Of a stretch of 64,000 nucleotides of DNA, positions 44,161-54,745 are shown piece by piece (the stretch's first letter is position 1; each line of letters opens with the position of its first letter). The stretch is taken from positions 102,002,988 to 102,066,987 of the forward strand of contig NC_085140.1 of assembly GCF_024139115.2 (NCBI RefSeq), written 5' to 3'. The notes under the pieces were generated by a model. The model did not search any database. It worked only from the letters and a program-made list of their open reading frames with translations, and was not told the DNA's origin. The DNA comes from Armigeres subalbatus. Taxonomy: Eukaryota > Arthropoda > Insecta > Diptera > Culicidae. A program made the position numbers and the translations under genes.

Positions 44161-44425
44161 TTTTTCCATGCAAATTGAATTGAAACTGCTCTCGCGGTAA
44201 AAGCAAAGAAATTAACCTGCCATTTCTGTGGAAATAATGGATACAAGAGAAAAGATCGTACAGCTTGAAAAAATGAATCAGCAAAATACCGAAAGCAAGT
44301 ATTCAAAGCCGAAGAATAAGTCTAATGAGGACAAGGTGAAGCATTTCGTTTTGGGTGGAACTGATCGGAAGAAGGTGGACTGGATCATTGACCACAATAG
44401 GTCCCGTATCAATTTGTCCATCTAA
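44161..44425 (+). other. Unassigned with a small open frame
   Basis: A 65-codon plus-strand frame (44228-44425) begins MEIMDTREKIVQLEKMNQQN and is lysine-rich with weak helical character. I do not recognise it. It ends where an interspersed repeat starts, so it may be a fragment. Confidence 0.25.
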
Positions 44426-44790
44426 AACCCTGATTAATTCACCTAGCGGTGATGGTGCCTTATAAAAATAGTATTTTGGCCATTACTCATGAGCCCATAG
44501 TCCGATCTGGCCAATAGGAAATATTTTTCAATAGGAAACAATGGGAGAGTATTCTGCGTCGAATGCAACTTGTTGCGAGTAAATCGGTTAAGGACAAGTA
44601 CCTGAAAAATGAGTGACATTTTTTTGGGTGGGTGCGCACACACATACACACACACAGACATCACCTCAATTCGTCAAACTGAGTCGATCGGTATATAACA
44701 CTATGGGTCTCCGAGCCTTCTATAAAAAGTTTGTTTTTGGAGCGATCATATAGCCTTTACGTATACTTAGTATACGAGAAAGGCAAAAAA
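44426..44790 (+). repeat. Interspersed repeat, CCTAGCGGTG to GAGAAAGGCAAAA, copy 1
   Basis: Begins TTCACCTAGCGGTGATGG. It passes through a CA-rich run (about 44633), CAATTCGTCAAACTGAGTCG and TATATAACACTATGGG, and ends GTATACGAGAAAGGCAAAA. Related copies are at 46400-46676 (full), 4590-4711 (middle) and 60744-60825 (end, inverted). Confidence 0.75.
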
Positions 44791-45861
44791 GACGATAGTA
44801 ACATTTTAGCTTGATAGTGCAAAAAGAAATGATAGCAAACACAAAAAGGATAACGCTTGTCGCGTCAATGTCGCGTCATAGTGTCAAAAAAACTTATTTA
44901 CTGGTTTTTGGCTATACACAAAAACGGTTTGTCATGATTTTATTTTTATTCAACGGGATTTCTATTTCTAATCAGCAACCATGATATCTGTTATCTATTA
45001 GTCGTCGTTTTCGTAGGTCGAGTCTCAACCTGCAGTACGTATAGTGAACAAAGGACAGCTGTTCCCAATCATCATTTGAAAATTGTAGCTGGACAATGGA
45101 ATCGCTTCTTCGAGATTAGACCTTCAAACTCACATTTGAACTCTAAACGACAACCGCTAGGTTAAATTTTAATCAGTAGCATTATATATTCTTGAGTCAG
45201 CACTGCTCGGGTAGAATATGTAGTTACAAAATACTTTGCCGAGGTATTCAATACCCCATCTTCTTGATCTGTGTAATGAAGTATTGGAGAACCAAAGTAA
45301 GATTAAGGCAGAAGTTTTGGAGACAAGGTTGTATCGTCTGAGGAGATTGGTTATTTGAGTCAGTTGATGTGCGGTAAATCGATCGCATCGGTAACCAAAC
45401 TGCTCCTCGAAAAAAATGTTGTTTTGTTCGGCATACTAGTGTGTAGCCGGCACCGCCTTTTCAAACAGAATAATATTTTGAAAAGAAAGAATCCTTCCCA
45501 AGCTTTCGATGATGGGGATGATATTAGCTGAGTCAGGGGCACTGTTTAAAGATCAGCGAAAGATATTCCGAAAAGTAGTTACTCATGTGTTTGAGTTTGA
45601 GATTCAAAATGTTGTCGGAACTTGGAATCAGTATGTTTTTTGATGAGGTTGGCACTTCGTCAGCTGGAGTCTCCCAACTTCTTGGAAAAGTCGTTGGGAG
45701 TCAGAAGAAAGTTGTTCGCATGCCCGTCTGCTGACGATGTTCTGTCCGAGGTTTCTAAGCCATGTGAGCTGACGGAGTGATCATCCATGTAAGTGGCCTT
45801 CTTTGCAGGAGTTCTCAAGCGATCCTTAAATCCATTGATGTATAATGAGATACAGAAGATT
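44791..45861. other. Unassigned, 44791-45861
   Basis: No gene or known repeat recognised. Composition is moderate. Frames are short and without domains. Confidence 0.4.
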
Positions 45862-46133
45862 TAATTCTTCTTCGTGGCATTACATTTTCCACTAGGAGAT
45901 TCTCTCTGAGCACTGTGCTTCCACAGTTATGCGAGGTTTATAAGCCATGTTACCATTTTTGCATTCGTATATCATGAATCTAACACGTTGATACTTTTAT
46001 GCCCAAGCCCAGGGAAGTCGAGAAAATTTCCAACCCGAAAATTTCCTAGACCTTACCGGGAATCGAACCCAGCCACCTTTAGCACGGTCTCGCTTTGTAG
46101 CTGCGCATCTTCCCGCACGGCTAGAGAAGGACC
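45862..46133 (-). mobile_element. Feilai-like tRNA-derived SINE, older copy
   Basis: On the minus strand the head reads TAGCCGTGCGGGAAG (box A-like) and GGTTCGATTCCCGG (box B) of an internal Pol III promoter. It ends at GCCACGAAGAAGAATTAA. It is the same family as 52121-52417 but more diverged, with a damaged middle. TAATTC appears on both sides and may be a partial target duplication. Confidence 0.75.
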
Positions 46134-46399
46134 TAATTCAATGGATATTTTGTATTATATTCAACAAATCATCCAGATTTTGCCCTTGACAACATTCATA
46201 ACGTTTTAGGTACAGGCACGGCCAATTACTATTGATACTTTTAACACTGCTTCTTCCAAACTAGCTCTTTACCCATACCAACATATGTATGCTACTTTAC
46301 AAAGTTTGGCCTGCAGGATGGAGTTCCGGCGAATTTAATGATAGCTTCCTATACACAATAGTCTCTTATAGAGTTTCATCTCGGAATGAAGAAAAAAAC
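46134..46399. other. Unassigned, 46134-46399
   Basis: Nothing recognised between the SINE and the next repeat. Confidence 0.4.
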
Positions 46400-46676
46400 T
46401 CTAATTAATCTACCTAGCGGTGTTGATGCCTTCTTTCTCGTGATATTTCTCGGCATATTTCTAATAGCAAACAATGGGATAAGATTCTCGTCGAATAGAA
46501 CTTGTTGCGAATAAAAAAACAATGCTAAGTTTCAAAAAGTGTTGTCGGTTTGTCGGGCTGATTATCTAATCTGATTATCTATAAAACTATGGGTCTCAGA
46601 GTCTTCTATCATAAGTTCGGTTTTGGAGTGAACCTGTAGCCTTTACGTATGCTTTGTATTCGACAAAGGCAAAAAA
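46400..46676 (+). repeat. Interspersed repeat, CCTAGCGGTG family, copy 2
   Basis: Same block order as 44426-44790, starting AATCTACCTAGCGGTG and ending ATTCGACAAAGGCAAAA, with the CA-rich middle lost. Confidence 0.7.
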
Positions 46677-46891
46677 CAGCCCGATTGACATTTCATTTAT
46701 TTCGGAGTTCAAATTATACCAAAATTAAAACCACTCTGGGTTGAATGGCCGTTCGTTATCTAAATTTTGTAGGAATGTTGTCGTGATTTCATGCCTGATT
46801 TGACTAAGTAAATGACAACTTTACTAACAGATAAAAGATAAGGTTCACCAACTTTATGTAGTTCGTAGGAGGTTGACCATTGATAAAGGAA

Positions 46892-47043
46892 ATAATTCTA
46901 GACCAACATTTGAAAAAGGCGTAACAGCCAAAATTTATTTCTTTTGATCCTTTGTCTACATATATAGCTTTATATGTAGACGAGGAATCAGAAGGAATAA
47001 ATTTTGGTTGTTACGCCCTTTTCAAATGTTGGTCTAGAATTAT
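46892..47043. mobile_element. 152-bp foldback element
   Basis: ATAATTCTAGACCAACATTT at the left is the exact complement of the right end. Arms continue through AAAAAGGCGTAACAGCC, AAAATTTATT and GTCTACATATA with minor gaps, so almost the whole element is a hairpin. A half copy lies at 42888-42940. Confidence 0.85.
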
Positions 47044-47353
47044 CGTTACACCTTATCAACCACATACGTTCGATGTATTTACCGCACGATTAATATTTTT
47101 TGTCGATCTTTTTAGCACGAACATCAACCTCCACCCATCTCAGCAAGTTCCGATCTCAGCCACCGCCACTGCCGTCGCGTGGCAATCTGAGCTCAGTTTT
47201 AACAGCGCCCTTTCACTACAGCGGTGGGAATGGGCAATCATGTAGAAACTGGTTGTTGTCTCGAAAAGTCGAGACATCGCATGAAACTAACAACCCATTT
47301 CAGTTTTCCAAGTCAGTTTCTAATTCGATGTTTTTCCTCACTTCACTTTTCAG
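47044..47353. other. Unassigned; possible intron or leader upstream of an exon-like segment
   Basis: Less AT-rich than its neighbours (47100-47260). Ends in a pyrimidine-rich run and CAG (47351-47353) that would serve as a splice acceptor. Confidence 0.3.
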
Positions 47354-47441
47354 CGGGGGAATCGTTTGGGCATCTGTTCAAGAAAAATGAACCGTTAGAT
47401 TCCCTCAACAACTTTGCCACCTCCTCGCATTCAATAGACAG
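47354..47441 (+). other. Isolated exon-like segment with strong splice sites
   Basis: 88 bases lie between TTTTCCTCACTTCACTTTTCAG and a consensus donor, ACAG|GTAAGT (47442). One frame is open throughout and reads GESFGHLFKKNEPLDSLNN, then FATSSHSIDR. The protein is not recognised. It may be a coding or 5' untranslated exon of a host gene extending beyond the repeats. There is no partner exon in view, so confidence is low. Confidence 0.35.
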
Positions 47442-48464
47442 GTAAGTGTTACCCTTTTAGAATGTTGTTTCACCTGAATAATATGCAAAAAAGAAAGATT
47501 CGGTCGACGCTTGAACAGATTCAATACCTTCCTTGCCTACTTTGCTGGATTAGTTGATTTCGATTTTGCCGCTACCTGCCCGCCGCTGGGTCGTATGGAT
47601 CTCTTTGAATGATTTCACCACGCGTGACACTGTCGAATGATGGATTCTCAGGGGTCTTCCGATTCATCTGTGGGACGCAGTTGGGTTTTCCACGAAGGGG
47701 TATCAATTTTTTTGGCGGATTTTCTTTTGTTTCGATGGCATCTCAATCAGATGGGTGTCATCCATATCTCGCACAATGGACTTGTTTTGCAGCCAACATT
47801 GCGCAACTGAACCCCACTGACATTTCTGGATCCCAATGGGAATCAAATCAGAACCTCTTGACAGATTGTGACAAACTTCTTCTTATGTAAACATTACACT
47901 TTTGTTTAGTTTCAGTAAAAATTTCATCAATCCTTACCCACACGTAAAAAGGTTCAAGCTACTCAATGTGTCTCATTTTCATCGAGTACTACAACAGTAC
48001 TACAGTAAACAAATCGGATTGTTCGAAACATCTAATATTTCGGATATACCAAGTTAGGCATTAGTACTTCATGCATACATTCGTTGTTTTAGATCTGTAA
48101 TATCTTTCATTCCACCTGTCGATATTTATAACAGAGAAAGAAAACCGCCTAACGATAACTGTTCGATAGAGGAAACCAAGGTTAGGTGGAAGTGGTTGAA
48201 TTCGATCCTATTTGAACTAAAAGATAGGTTACACGCGATCAAACGGAAACTACTTAAATACGGGTTGAGCCATCCAACTTAAAATTGACTTCCTCCACCA
48301 ATGGTTCAAATAAGGTGAATTTAACTTAATTTTGAGTTGTCTTAAATTGATTTTGAATAGATGCATTTAACCGTGTATAAAGAAGGGCGAATTATGCCTA
48401 ACGTCCATCATTCCTAGTGTACTTGTGGCTAATAATAAATTAATTATTAAATTTATCAATCCCA
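47442..48464. other. Unassigned, 47442-48464
   Basis: A 93-codon plus frame (47609-47890) has no domain. No repeat recognised. Confidence 0.35.
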
Positions 48465-48582
48465 GGGTTTGCAGAAATTGCTCTCAATAGATAACGAACA
48501 ACGATCATAAAAGAAAGACAAAAACTGTTCCGAATCATAACAAGCCATGATAACAAATGTATCAAACTTGTATACAAGTGCG
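48465..48582 (-). repeat. Shared segment encoding MACYDSEQFL, copy 2
   Basis: Inverted relative to 42468-42582, with about one change per ten bases and a 3-base insertion (an added D codon). The frame remains open in both. Confidence 0.7.
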
Positions 48583-48806
48583 AAAAAAAAACAGAATCGG
48601 ATAAGCACTCCTCTACAGAGATGTGATGATTCTCGTTTTATTCTCGTCCATTTTGTGTTGTTGAAATGCACCATCAGAAACATCGATCCCCACGTTTGAA
48701 ACTTTTAGAAAAAAATTATCATGGCCTCCCAAATCAGTTCTTTATCATGACAGCTTGTGAAAAAAGTCTCTCACGGTATGCTACATATCGTATATCTATA
48801 CAGAGA

Positions 48807-49234
48807 TGCAAGGATGTTAAAGATCATTCAGTTATTTGCGTACGATCATTTAGTAGTTTGTCAATAACACATTCCAGAAGCTGAATTTCAAATCATGTTA
48901 TATGGTGGACTTCTAGTGCGAAGGTTTTTGTACAACTTTGCTTAATGCTTCTTTATTAGAATTCAACTAATAACGGAACTAGAGCGCTAGTTGAAATAAC
49001 TTAAACTAAATGATTGGAATTTTGTTATCATTTAGTCTAAGTTACTGAAACTATAACTATAACTCCGTTACTGGTGGAATTCAAACAACGAACCATTGGG
49101 CAGAGTTGTAGAAAAACCTTCGCACTAGAAGTCCACCATACAACATATTTTGAAATTCAGCTTCTGGAATGTGTTATTGATAAACTACTAAATGATCGAA
49201 CGCAAATTACTGAATGATCGTTAACATCCTTGCA
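48807..49234. mobile_element. 428-bp foldback element with about 200-bp arms
   Basis: The left arm starts TGCAAGGATGTTAA. Its complement TTAACATCCTTGCA closes the right end. Further matched blocks include ATCATTTAGTAGTTT, CATTCCAGAAGCTGAATTTC and TGGTGGACTTCTAGTGCGAA. The centre is near 49020. GAGA on both sides may be a short target duplication. No coding capacity. Confidence 0.85.
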
Positions 49235-50435
49235 GAGATGATAAGTGAGAGACTTTTTAATTTTTTTATTCGATCCCTGATCAAACCAAAATATTGAGGT
49301 GATCAACCAATTGTAACAGAAATTATCCTGAAGTAATTAAAAAAAAAACAACCGAATTTCCTCAAAAAAAATTCTAAGGTTTCTCTTAAAAAATAATAAA
49401 TTAAAAGCCAAATGAAATCTTAAAGACATTTCTGAAAAAAAAATCTTGAATTAATTTCCGAAGAAATTCGTAAAGGAATTCTTGAAGAAATTTTAAAAGA
49501 ATTTATGAAGAAATCTCCAACAGAGATACGTATTTTTGAGTTCTCTCGGTATTTCCGAAGGATGTTACCAATTTTTTTTGGAGCTCCTGAAGTAATTTTG
49601 AATGAAATCTTCGAAGAAGTTTCGAAGGAACACCTTCGAAAAATTCCAAAGTAGTTCTCAGAATTTCCTCTTTGAAGAAAATTCTGAACTCATTTCCGGA
49701 GTTTTTTCCGAACGAATCCCTGGTTTTTTGAAAGGATTCCTGGATTGAATACCTGGAAGAATTTCGGATTGAATGGCTGAAGCGATTCCTGGATGATCTT
49801 GCAAAGGAATCCTAGAGACATTAAAAAAAAATCTTGCGTGATTTACGAGAAAAAAAGTTTGACCACCAGTAATCATCTACAGTGAATTCTCCCTTACTCG
49901 ATATTGAACGGACCAGAGTGTAAAATAATCCAAAGTTTTTGGTGCAGTTCACCTTTCTTCACTTTTCAGCTCACTTCCAGACACATTCATAGTCGGCTCT
50001 GGACTGTCAATATTCGGTTGAATATTAGTCATTGAATATTTATGCACATTTTACAAATTGATAAATTATCTGAAATCTGAACACGTTTCAAATGAATAAA
50101 GCAATTTATCACATAAAACTGAATCTGATTTTCATCCGCGAGGCACTTTCAATGGTAAACAACAACATAAACAAAGTTAATTATGTTTTTTTCTCCACAT
50201 AGTAAGCACAATCAGTGGCAGTCGAATGAATGAGTTGGTGGAGCAGTCGTCTGACTATGTCATTCTATGTTTTGAATATTCATGCGATGTTTATCAAATT
50301 TTGGACTAATGTTGCTTCATGAAAATGAATATTTTAAGCTCTGGAAGGGACCATCGAGTTAGGGAGGTATCGAGATAGGGAACACATTTATTTTTGATCG
50401 AATACCATTTGGCCGAGTAGTTAGAATTTATTTCC
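49235..50435. other. Unassigned with a degenerate GAAATTC-type stretch
   Basis: 49350-49810 has recurring AAGAAATT / GGAATTC words like those at 37370-38330. No gene recognised. Confidence 0.45.
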
Positions 50436-50664
50436 TTATTAAGTGAAGTGAGAAATGAAATGTGTCAAGTGAATAGTGAACAGTGAGAACTGAGAAGTGA
50501 GAGATTAGATGTTCGAAATAAGCACAGAGTAGTGAGAAGCGATTACTTAAAAACGGAAGTAAAATATTGAGTAGTGAGATGTGTGCAGTAACATATGAGT
50601 AGTGGAAAGTGAGAAATGAGAAGTAAGAAGTTAGTGGTGAAAAGTGAGCAGTGATAGTTACTAC
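50436..50664 (-). repeat. AGTGAGAA-type tract
   Basis: Loosely repeated AGTGAGAAGTGAGA words, the complement of the tract that follows at 50690. The two together form an imperfect inverted repeat about 575 bases long. Confidence 0.8.
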
Positions 50665-50689
50665 GTCGTTCTTCGAATTTCTCACTTCT

Positions 50690-51009
50690 AACTTCTTTTC
50701 ACTTATTTCTTCTTAGTTCTTACTTCCCACTAATCACTTCTCACTTTTAATTTTTAACTTCTCACTTCTCTGTATTTACTTCTCACTTCTCATTTTCTCT
50801 TTTCACTTCTCACTTATTACTTATTCCTTCTAACTTTTCCCTTCTCATCTTTCACTTATCATTTCCCACTACTCACTTCGCACTTCTCACTTCGCATTTC
50901 TCACTTCCTATATCTCACTTCTCCCTTCTCACTTATAACTTTATATATCTAACTTCTGACTTCTCATTCCTCACTAATCTCTTTTCACTTCTAACTTTAC
51001 ACTACTCAC
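50690..51009 (+). repeat. TTCTCACT-type tract, left part
   Basis: Recurring CACTTCTCACTTCT words with a period of about 7 bases. The tract is broken at 51010 by a TIR element and resumes at 53669. Confidence 0.85.
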
Positions 51010-51699
51010 TACAGTCCCTTCCCGATTTTGGCAACACGACCGGATTTTATTGTTGCCAAAATGGGGATGTTGCCATAAACGGGAAAAAAATTTCATACAA
51101 AATTTCAATTTTTTTTGTTTGCATGATTGAAGTTAAATACTTAGAAAATGTACAACAAAGTATGTGAAGTGTGTTTAAGTGATGCACGTGCATCATAATT
51201 GACATTTTTGCGATATTATTCATAACTCGGAGATTGTAGTTCAAACAAAATTGAAACAAACTCAAGAATGGTAATCAAACGATAATGTAACTAATTATCC
51301 AATTTCATAATACAAACTGAATAATAAATAATATTTGAAATTAGCAATAGCGTCGGCCACGTCCTTACAAAAAATTGTGGTGATAAAAAACGTTTCTATT
51401 GTATGCAAATTTTCTTGTGGTAGGTGTGATTAAGAGTAAAGTTCTGTGCACAATTTTCTATGACATTATGGAAAAAATGAACGCAAGGCTCCCATGTAAG
51501 ATTTTTTTCATACAAATAATTTTTATTTATATAGTGCGTAAGAAAACGACAGACCGCCCCTCCCCCCATAAGTGCTTACGTAATATGTGTACGACCCCTA
51601 AGGGAAATCTGCATTCTGCACATTGGTCGGCGAATCCAATGTAGTGTGAGTATGGATTAACTACACTGGACTACAGTTCTCCATGAACTACTTTCATTA

Positions 51700-52095
51700 T
51701 TATAACTTTGAAAAGTTGGAAGAATCCTACATCAGAGATCAGACTGAAGAGGAAAGCAAAGCAGATCGGACTAGTCATAAACACGTTGCAGACGAAGTAG
51801 CCTCAAGAGAAGACAACGGCCATTCACCACGAGCTTGTATCAATGGCGACAAAATCAAGGTTGTTGAAGAATTCGTGTACTTGGGCTCACTTGACCTCCG
51901 ATAACGATACCAGCAGACAAATTCGGAGACGCAACGTGGCATTGGACTCCAAAAAACACTCCGAACGAATAGAGTTCGCCGCCGTACTAACCAGACTCCC
52001 TATTAAACCGGTGACGGTAGTCCTCCGTGGACACGATATCCGGACAATGCTTGTGGAGGACCAACGCGCAGTGAGCATTGATCTATTGCAATCGT
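51700..52095 (+). pseudogene. Decayed RTE-like RT fragment
   Basis: Pieces match the element at 58173: EEFVYLGS, then DNDTSRQIRRR, LRTNRVRRRTNQ and MLVEDQRA, scattered across frames. It covers the part just downstream of the palm. It lies inside the pogo-like element, so it was inserted there or carried with it. Confidence 0.75.
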
Positions 52096-52108
52096 AGCAT
52101 CTATAGCC

Positions 52109-52429
52109 AATGAGTGAACTTCTTCTTCTTCTTCTTCTTATTGGCATTACATCCCCACACTGGGACAGAGCCGCCTCGCAGCTTAGTATTCATTAATCAC
52201 TTCCACAGTTATTAACTGCGAGGTTTCTAAGCCAGGTTACCATTTTGCATTCGTATATCATGAGGCTAACACGATGATACTTTTATGCCCAGGGAAGTCG
52301 AGTCAATTTCCAATCCGAAAATTGCCTAGACCGGCACCGGGAATCGAACCCAGCCACCCTCAGCATGGTCTTGCTTTGTAGCCGCGCGGCTTACCGCACG
52401 GCTAAGGAGGGCCCCTAAATGAGTGAACT
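52109..52429 (-). mobile_element. Feilai-like tRNA-derived SINE with target duplication
   Basis: AATGAGTGAACT at 52109-52120 and 52418-52429 flanks a 297-base SINE (52121-52417). The minus-strand head has TTAGCCGTGCGGTAAGCC (box A) and GGGTTCGATTCCCGG (box B), the tRNA-like Pol III promoter. The 3' tail is a GAA repeat (TTC at 52121-52138 on plus). This layout is that of the Aedes Feilai family. The copy looks intact and young. Confidence 0.88.
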
Positions 52430-53565
52430 GTCTCGCTCAAATGGATGCCAAACAACGAGTAGGAGCAATTGTTGCTGTGATAAACAATGAGCAACACCGT
52501 CTAACAAGCCAAGCCATGGTGAGGTATCCATGTAAGCAACGATTTTTGCATTAGTACCCCGCTTTCTTGAATGGCTTCTTCTAATAGCGCACCGTAACGA
52601 CGCTCATTGCTGTATTACCAAGCTTCACTTAATAGACTTGCATTGGTGAGCGTTGAAGATCAATAAACGGTGAATAATCGAACGTCCAATTTCAAAGATT
52701 TTAGGAATCTCATAACTTGCCCCGCGGCAGTGCATCAAGTTGGCTTAGATTAACCCGATTTTTTCTCTTGATCTGATTTTTTCCAATGCCTGCTCGAGAG
52801 CCTTACGCCTTACATGTTACCAAACTCCTACCATTACTGTTGAACTGTTGCCAAACATGCCGGAATCAAAAGGCTCGTTATGCAATTGACACATCAGGAA
52901 ACTGGAAAAGATAACTGTTTTCTAATATTAATCGCTAGACAAATTTGCGTGAATTTTAAACAATAAGACTCTTTAAAATAAATTGTTGCTTATAATCTGT
53001 ACTGGAATGCAACAAAAAGCGGATAAAATGATAAAATTACAGTTTCTCGGCTGATATCAGAAAAGAGGTGCATAATGAGCAAAACGGCTTGATGGCTATA
53101 TAGCGCATTTAGAAAATCGAATTTGCTAATCAATAGCAATTAAACCTACTGGGGTTTGCTTGCTCCTGGATCACTCATGCAGTATCGGTTGCAATGTGAT
53201 GTAAACAGCGGGCTTCGCCTAATAGATGTTGTACTATGTACAACGGTGTGAGTCAGCTTGTCGACGACAAAATCAGTGAGAATGCAAAAAATACGACATT
53301 CTACGGTGGGCTGGTTATATTAGGGTAGTGTGAATAGGGACATGGAAAACGTGGATAAAAAGAGCAGAAAAGTTTCAATAGAAATTGTTTGCAATGAGCG
53401 GTGATACGAGTGGTGATTCATTATTTCAGTGAAAGTGCCCACTATTCGTACAGAGCCCATAATACGCATATAAACCTTAATGGTAATCACTTTTGGTTTT
53501 GTTTATCCTACTACATATTTATTAAAAGGTTTTAGCTCTAAAAAGTAATAAAAAAAAATATTTTC
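52430..53565. other. Unassigned interior of the pogo-like element
   Basis: No coding sequence or known repeat recognised. Confidence 0.4.
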
Positions 53566-53668
53566 GAGATTGTTGCCAAAATCGGGAAGAAAATGTTGCC
53601 AAAAACGGGTGTTGCCAAAATCGGGGGTAGACAAAAACGGGTGTTGCCAAAATCGGGATGGGACTGTA

Positions 53669-54015
53669 CTACTTCGCACTTCGTGTTTCTCATTTCTAAC
53701 TTTGTACTTCTCATTTCTTACTTCGCACTTCTCACATCTCACTTTCCACTTCACACTTCGAATTTTTCACTTCTCACTTCTCTCTATTTATTTCTCATTT
53801 CTCATTTTTCACTTTTCACTTCTCAGTTATTACTTCTTATATCTCACATCTGACTTCTCATTTCTCACTTATCACTTTTCACTTCTAACTTCTAACTTTT
53901 CACTTCTCACTTTTCATTTTTCACTTATTACTTTTCACTTCTCACTACTCACTTTGCACTTCAAATTTTTCACTTATTTCTCACTTCTTGCTTATCACTT
54001 TTCACTTCTAACTAT
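53669..54015 (+). repeat. TTCTCACT-type tract, right part
   Basis: Continues 50690-51009 in the same orientation after the TIR insertion. Frames in it (for example 152 codons from 53570) are artefacts rich in F, S, L and H. Confidence 0.85.
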
Positions 54016-54370
54016 ATCGTGCATGTAACTGTTTGTGACAACATCGAGTTAGCGAGGTGAAAATGCATAGGAAAATTACTTCGTATTAAAGAATATCGAG
54101 TAAGGGAGATATAGAAATACGAAGGGAACGCAGTATGCTAGATTCAAGGGACTTTGAATTTCATCGAGTAAGGGAAAATATCGAGTCACAGAACATTGAG
54201 TTAGGGAGAGTTCAAATGAATTTCTGTATGTCTGACCATTACAGACTCGGAAACTACTGAACCGATCGGCGTGAAAATTTGTATGCAGTGGTTTTTAGGG
54301 CCGGGAGAGGTTATTAAGATGGTTTGAGATCCCTCCCCCATTTGGAAAGGGGGGCTTTCATACAAATGAA
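54016..54370. other. Unassigned with one copy of a GAAAGGGGGGCT repeat
   Basis: ATCCCTCCCCCATTTGGAAA, then GGGGGGCTTTCATACAAATG at about 54328-54367 is similar to text at 54856-54899. No gene. Confidence 0.45.
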
Positions 54371-54745
54371 TCTATGACAAAAGGTCGAAAGGACAATAGA
54401 TCGAAATGACAAAACGCCGAAAGGGGCAGAAGGGCGAAAGGAGAAAAGGTGATTACAAGTTGGGTGTATTCCAAAGGAATTTGTGACATGCATTTAACTT
54501 CGAGCCAGAATGAGCAATTTTCAAAGGAGGAGTAATTACTATGAGACAATATTTTGAATATCCAGATGGTTCTGCTAGGGATGAAAAAGATTGTTGATTT
54601 AAGAAATTAATAAAACTTGTTTTTTCGACCTTTTGTTTCTTTCGACGTTTTGTCCTTTCGATCTTTTGTCCCGTTCGACGTTATCTCTTTTCGACCTTTT
54701 GTCTTTTTCGACCATTTGTCCCTTCGACCTTTTGTCCCTAACCCC
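54371..54745. repeat. TTTTGTCC / GACAAAAGG inverted repeat pair
   Basis: 54371-54450 reads GACAAAAGGTCGAAAGGAC and variants. 54617-54745 reads the complement, TTTCGACCTTTTGTCC, about eight times with a 16-base period. The two arrays face each other across about 165 bases and could form a hairpin. This resembles a foldback or TIR family with iterated ends. Confidence 0.75.

Larger units (their letters stand above)
51010..53668. mobile_element. 2.66-kb TA-flanked TIR element (pogo-like ends)
   Basis: TA at 51010-51011 and 53667-53668 flanks ends CAGTCCCTTCCCGATTTTGG and CCAAAATCGGGATGGGACTG. The C-A-G-T start and TA target suggest the pogo branch of Tc1/mariner. At the right end the GTTGCCAAAA / CGGG motif is repeated four or five times, a subterminal array. 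The element carries an RTE fragment and a SINE but no transposase. The host tract continues on both sides, which confirms insertion. Confidence 0.8.

Noticed and set aside
52340..52415. Functional tRNA gene in the Feilai-like head
   Set aside because: Only box A and box B are tRNA-like; the full cloverleaf is not present and the body continues to a SINE tail.
53570..54028. 152-codon frame in the TTCTCACT tract
   Set aside because: Low-complexity translation of a simple repeat, also entering the TIR of the inserted element.
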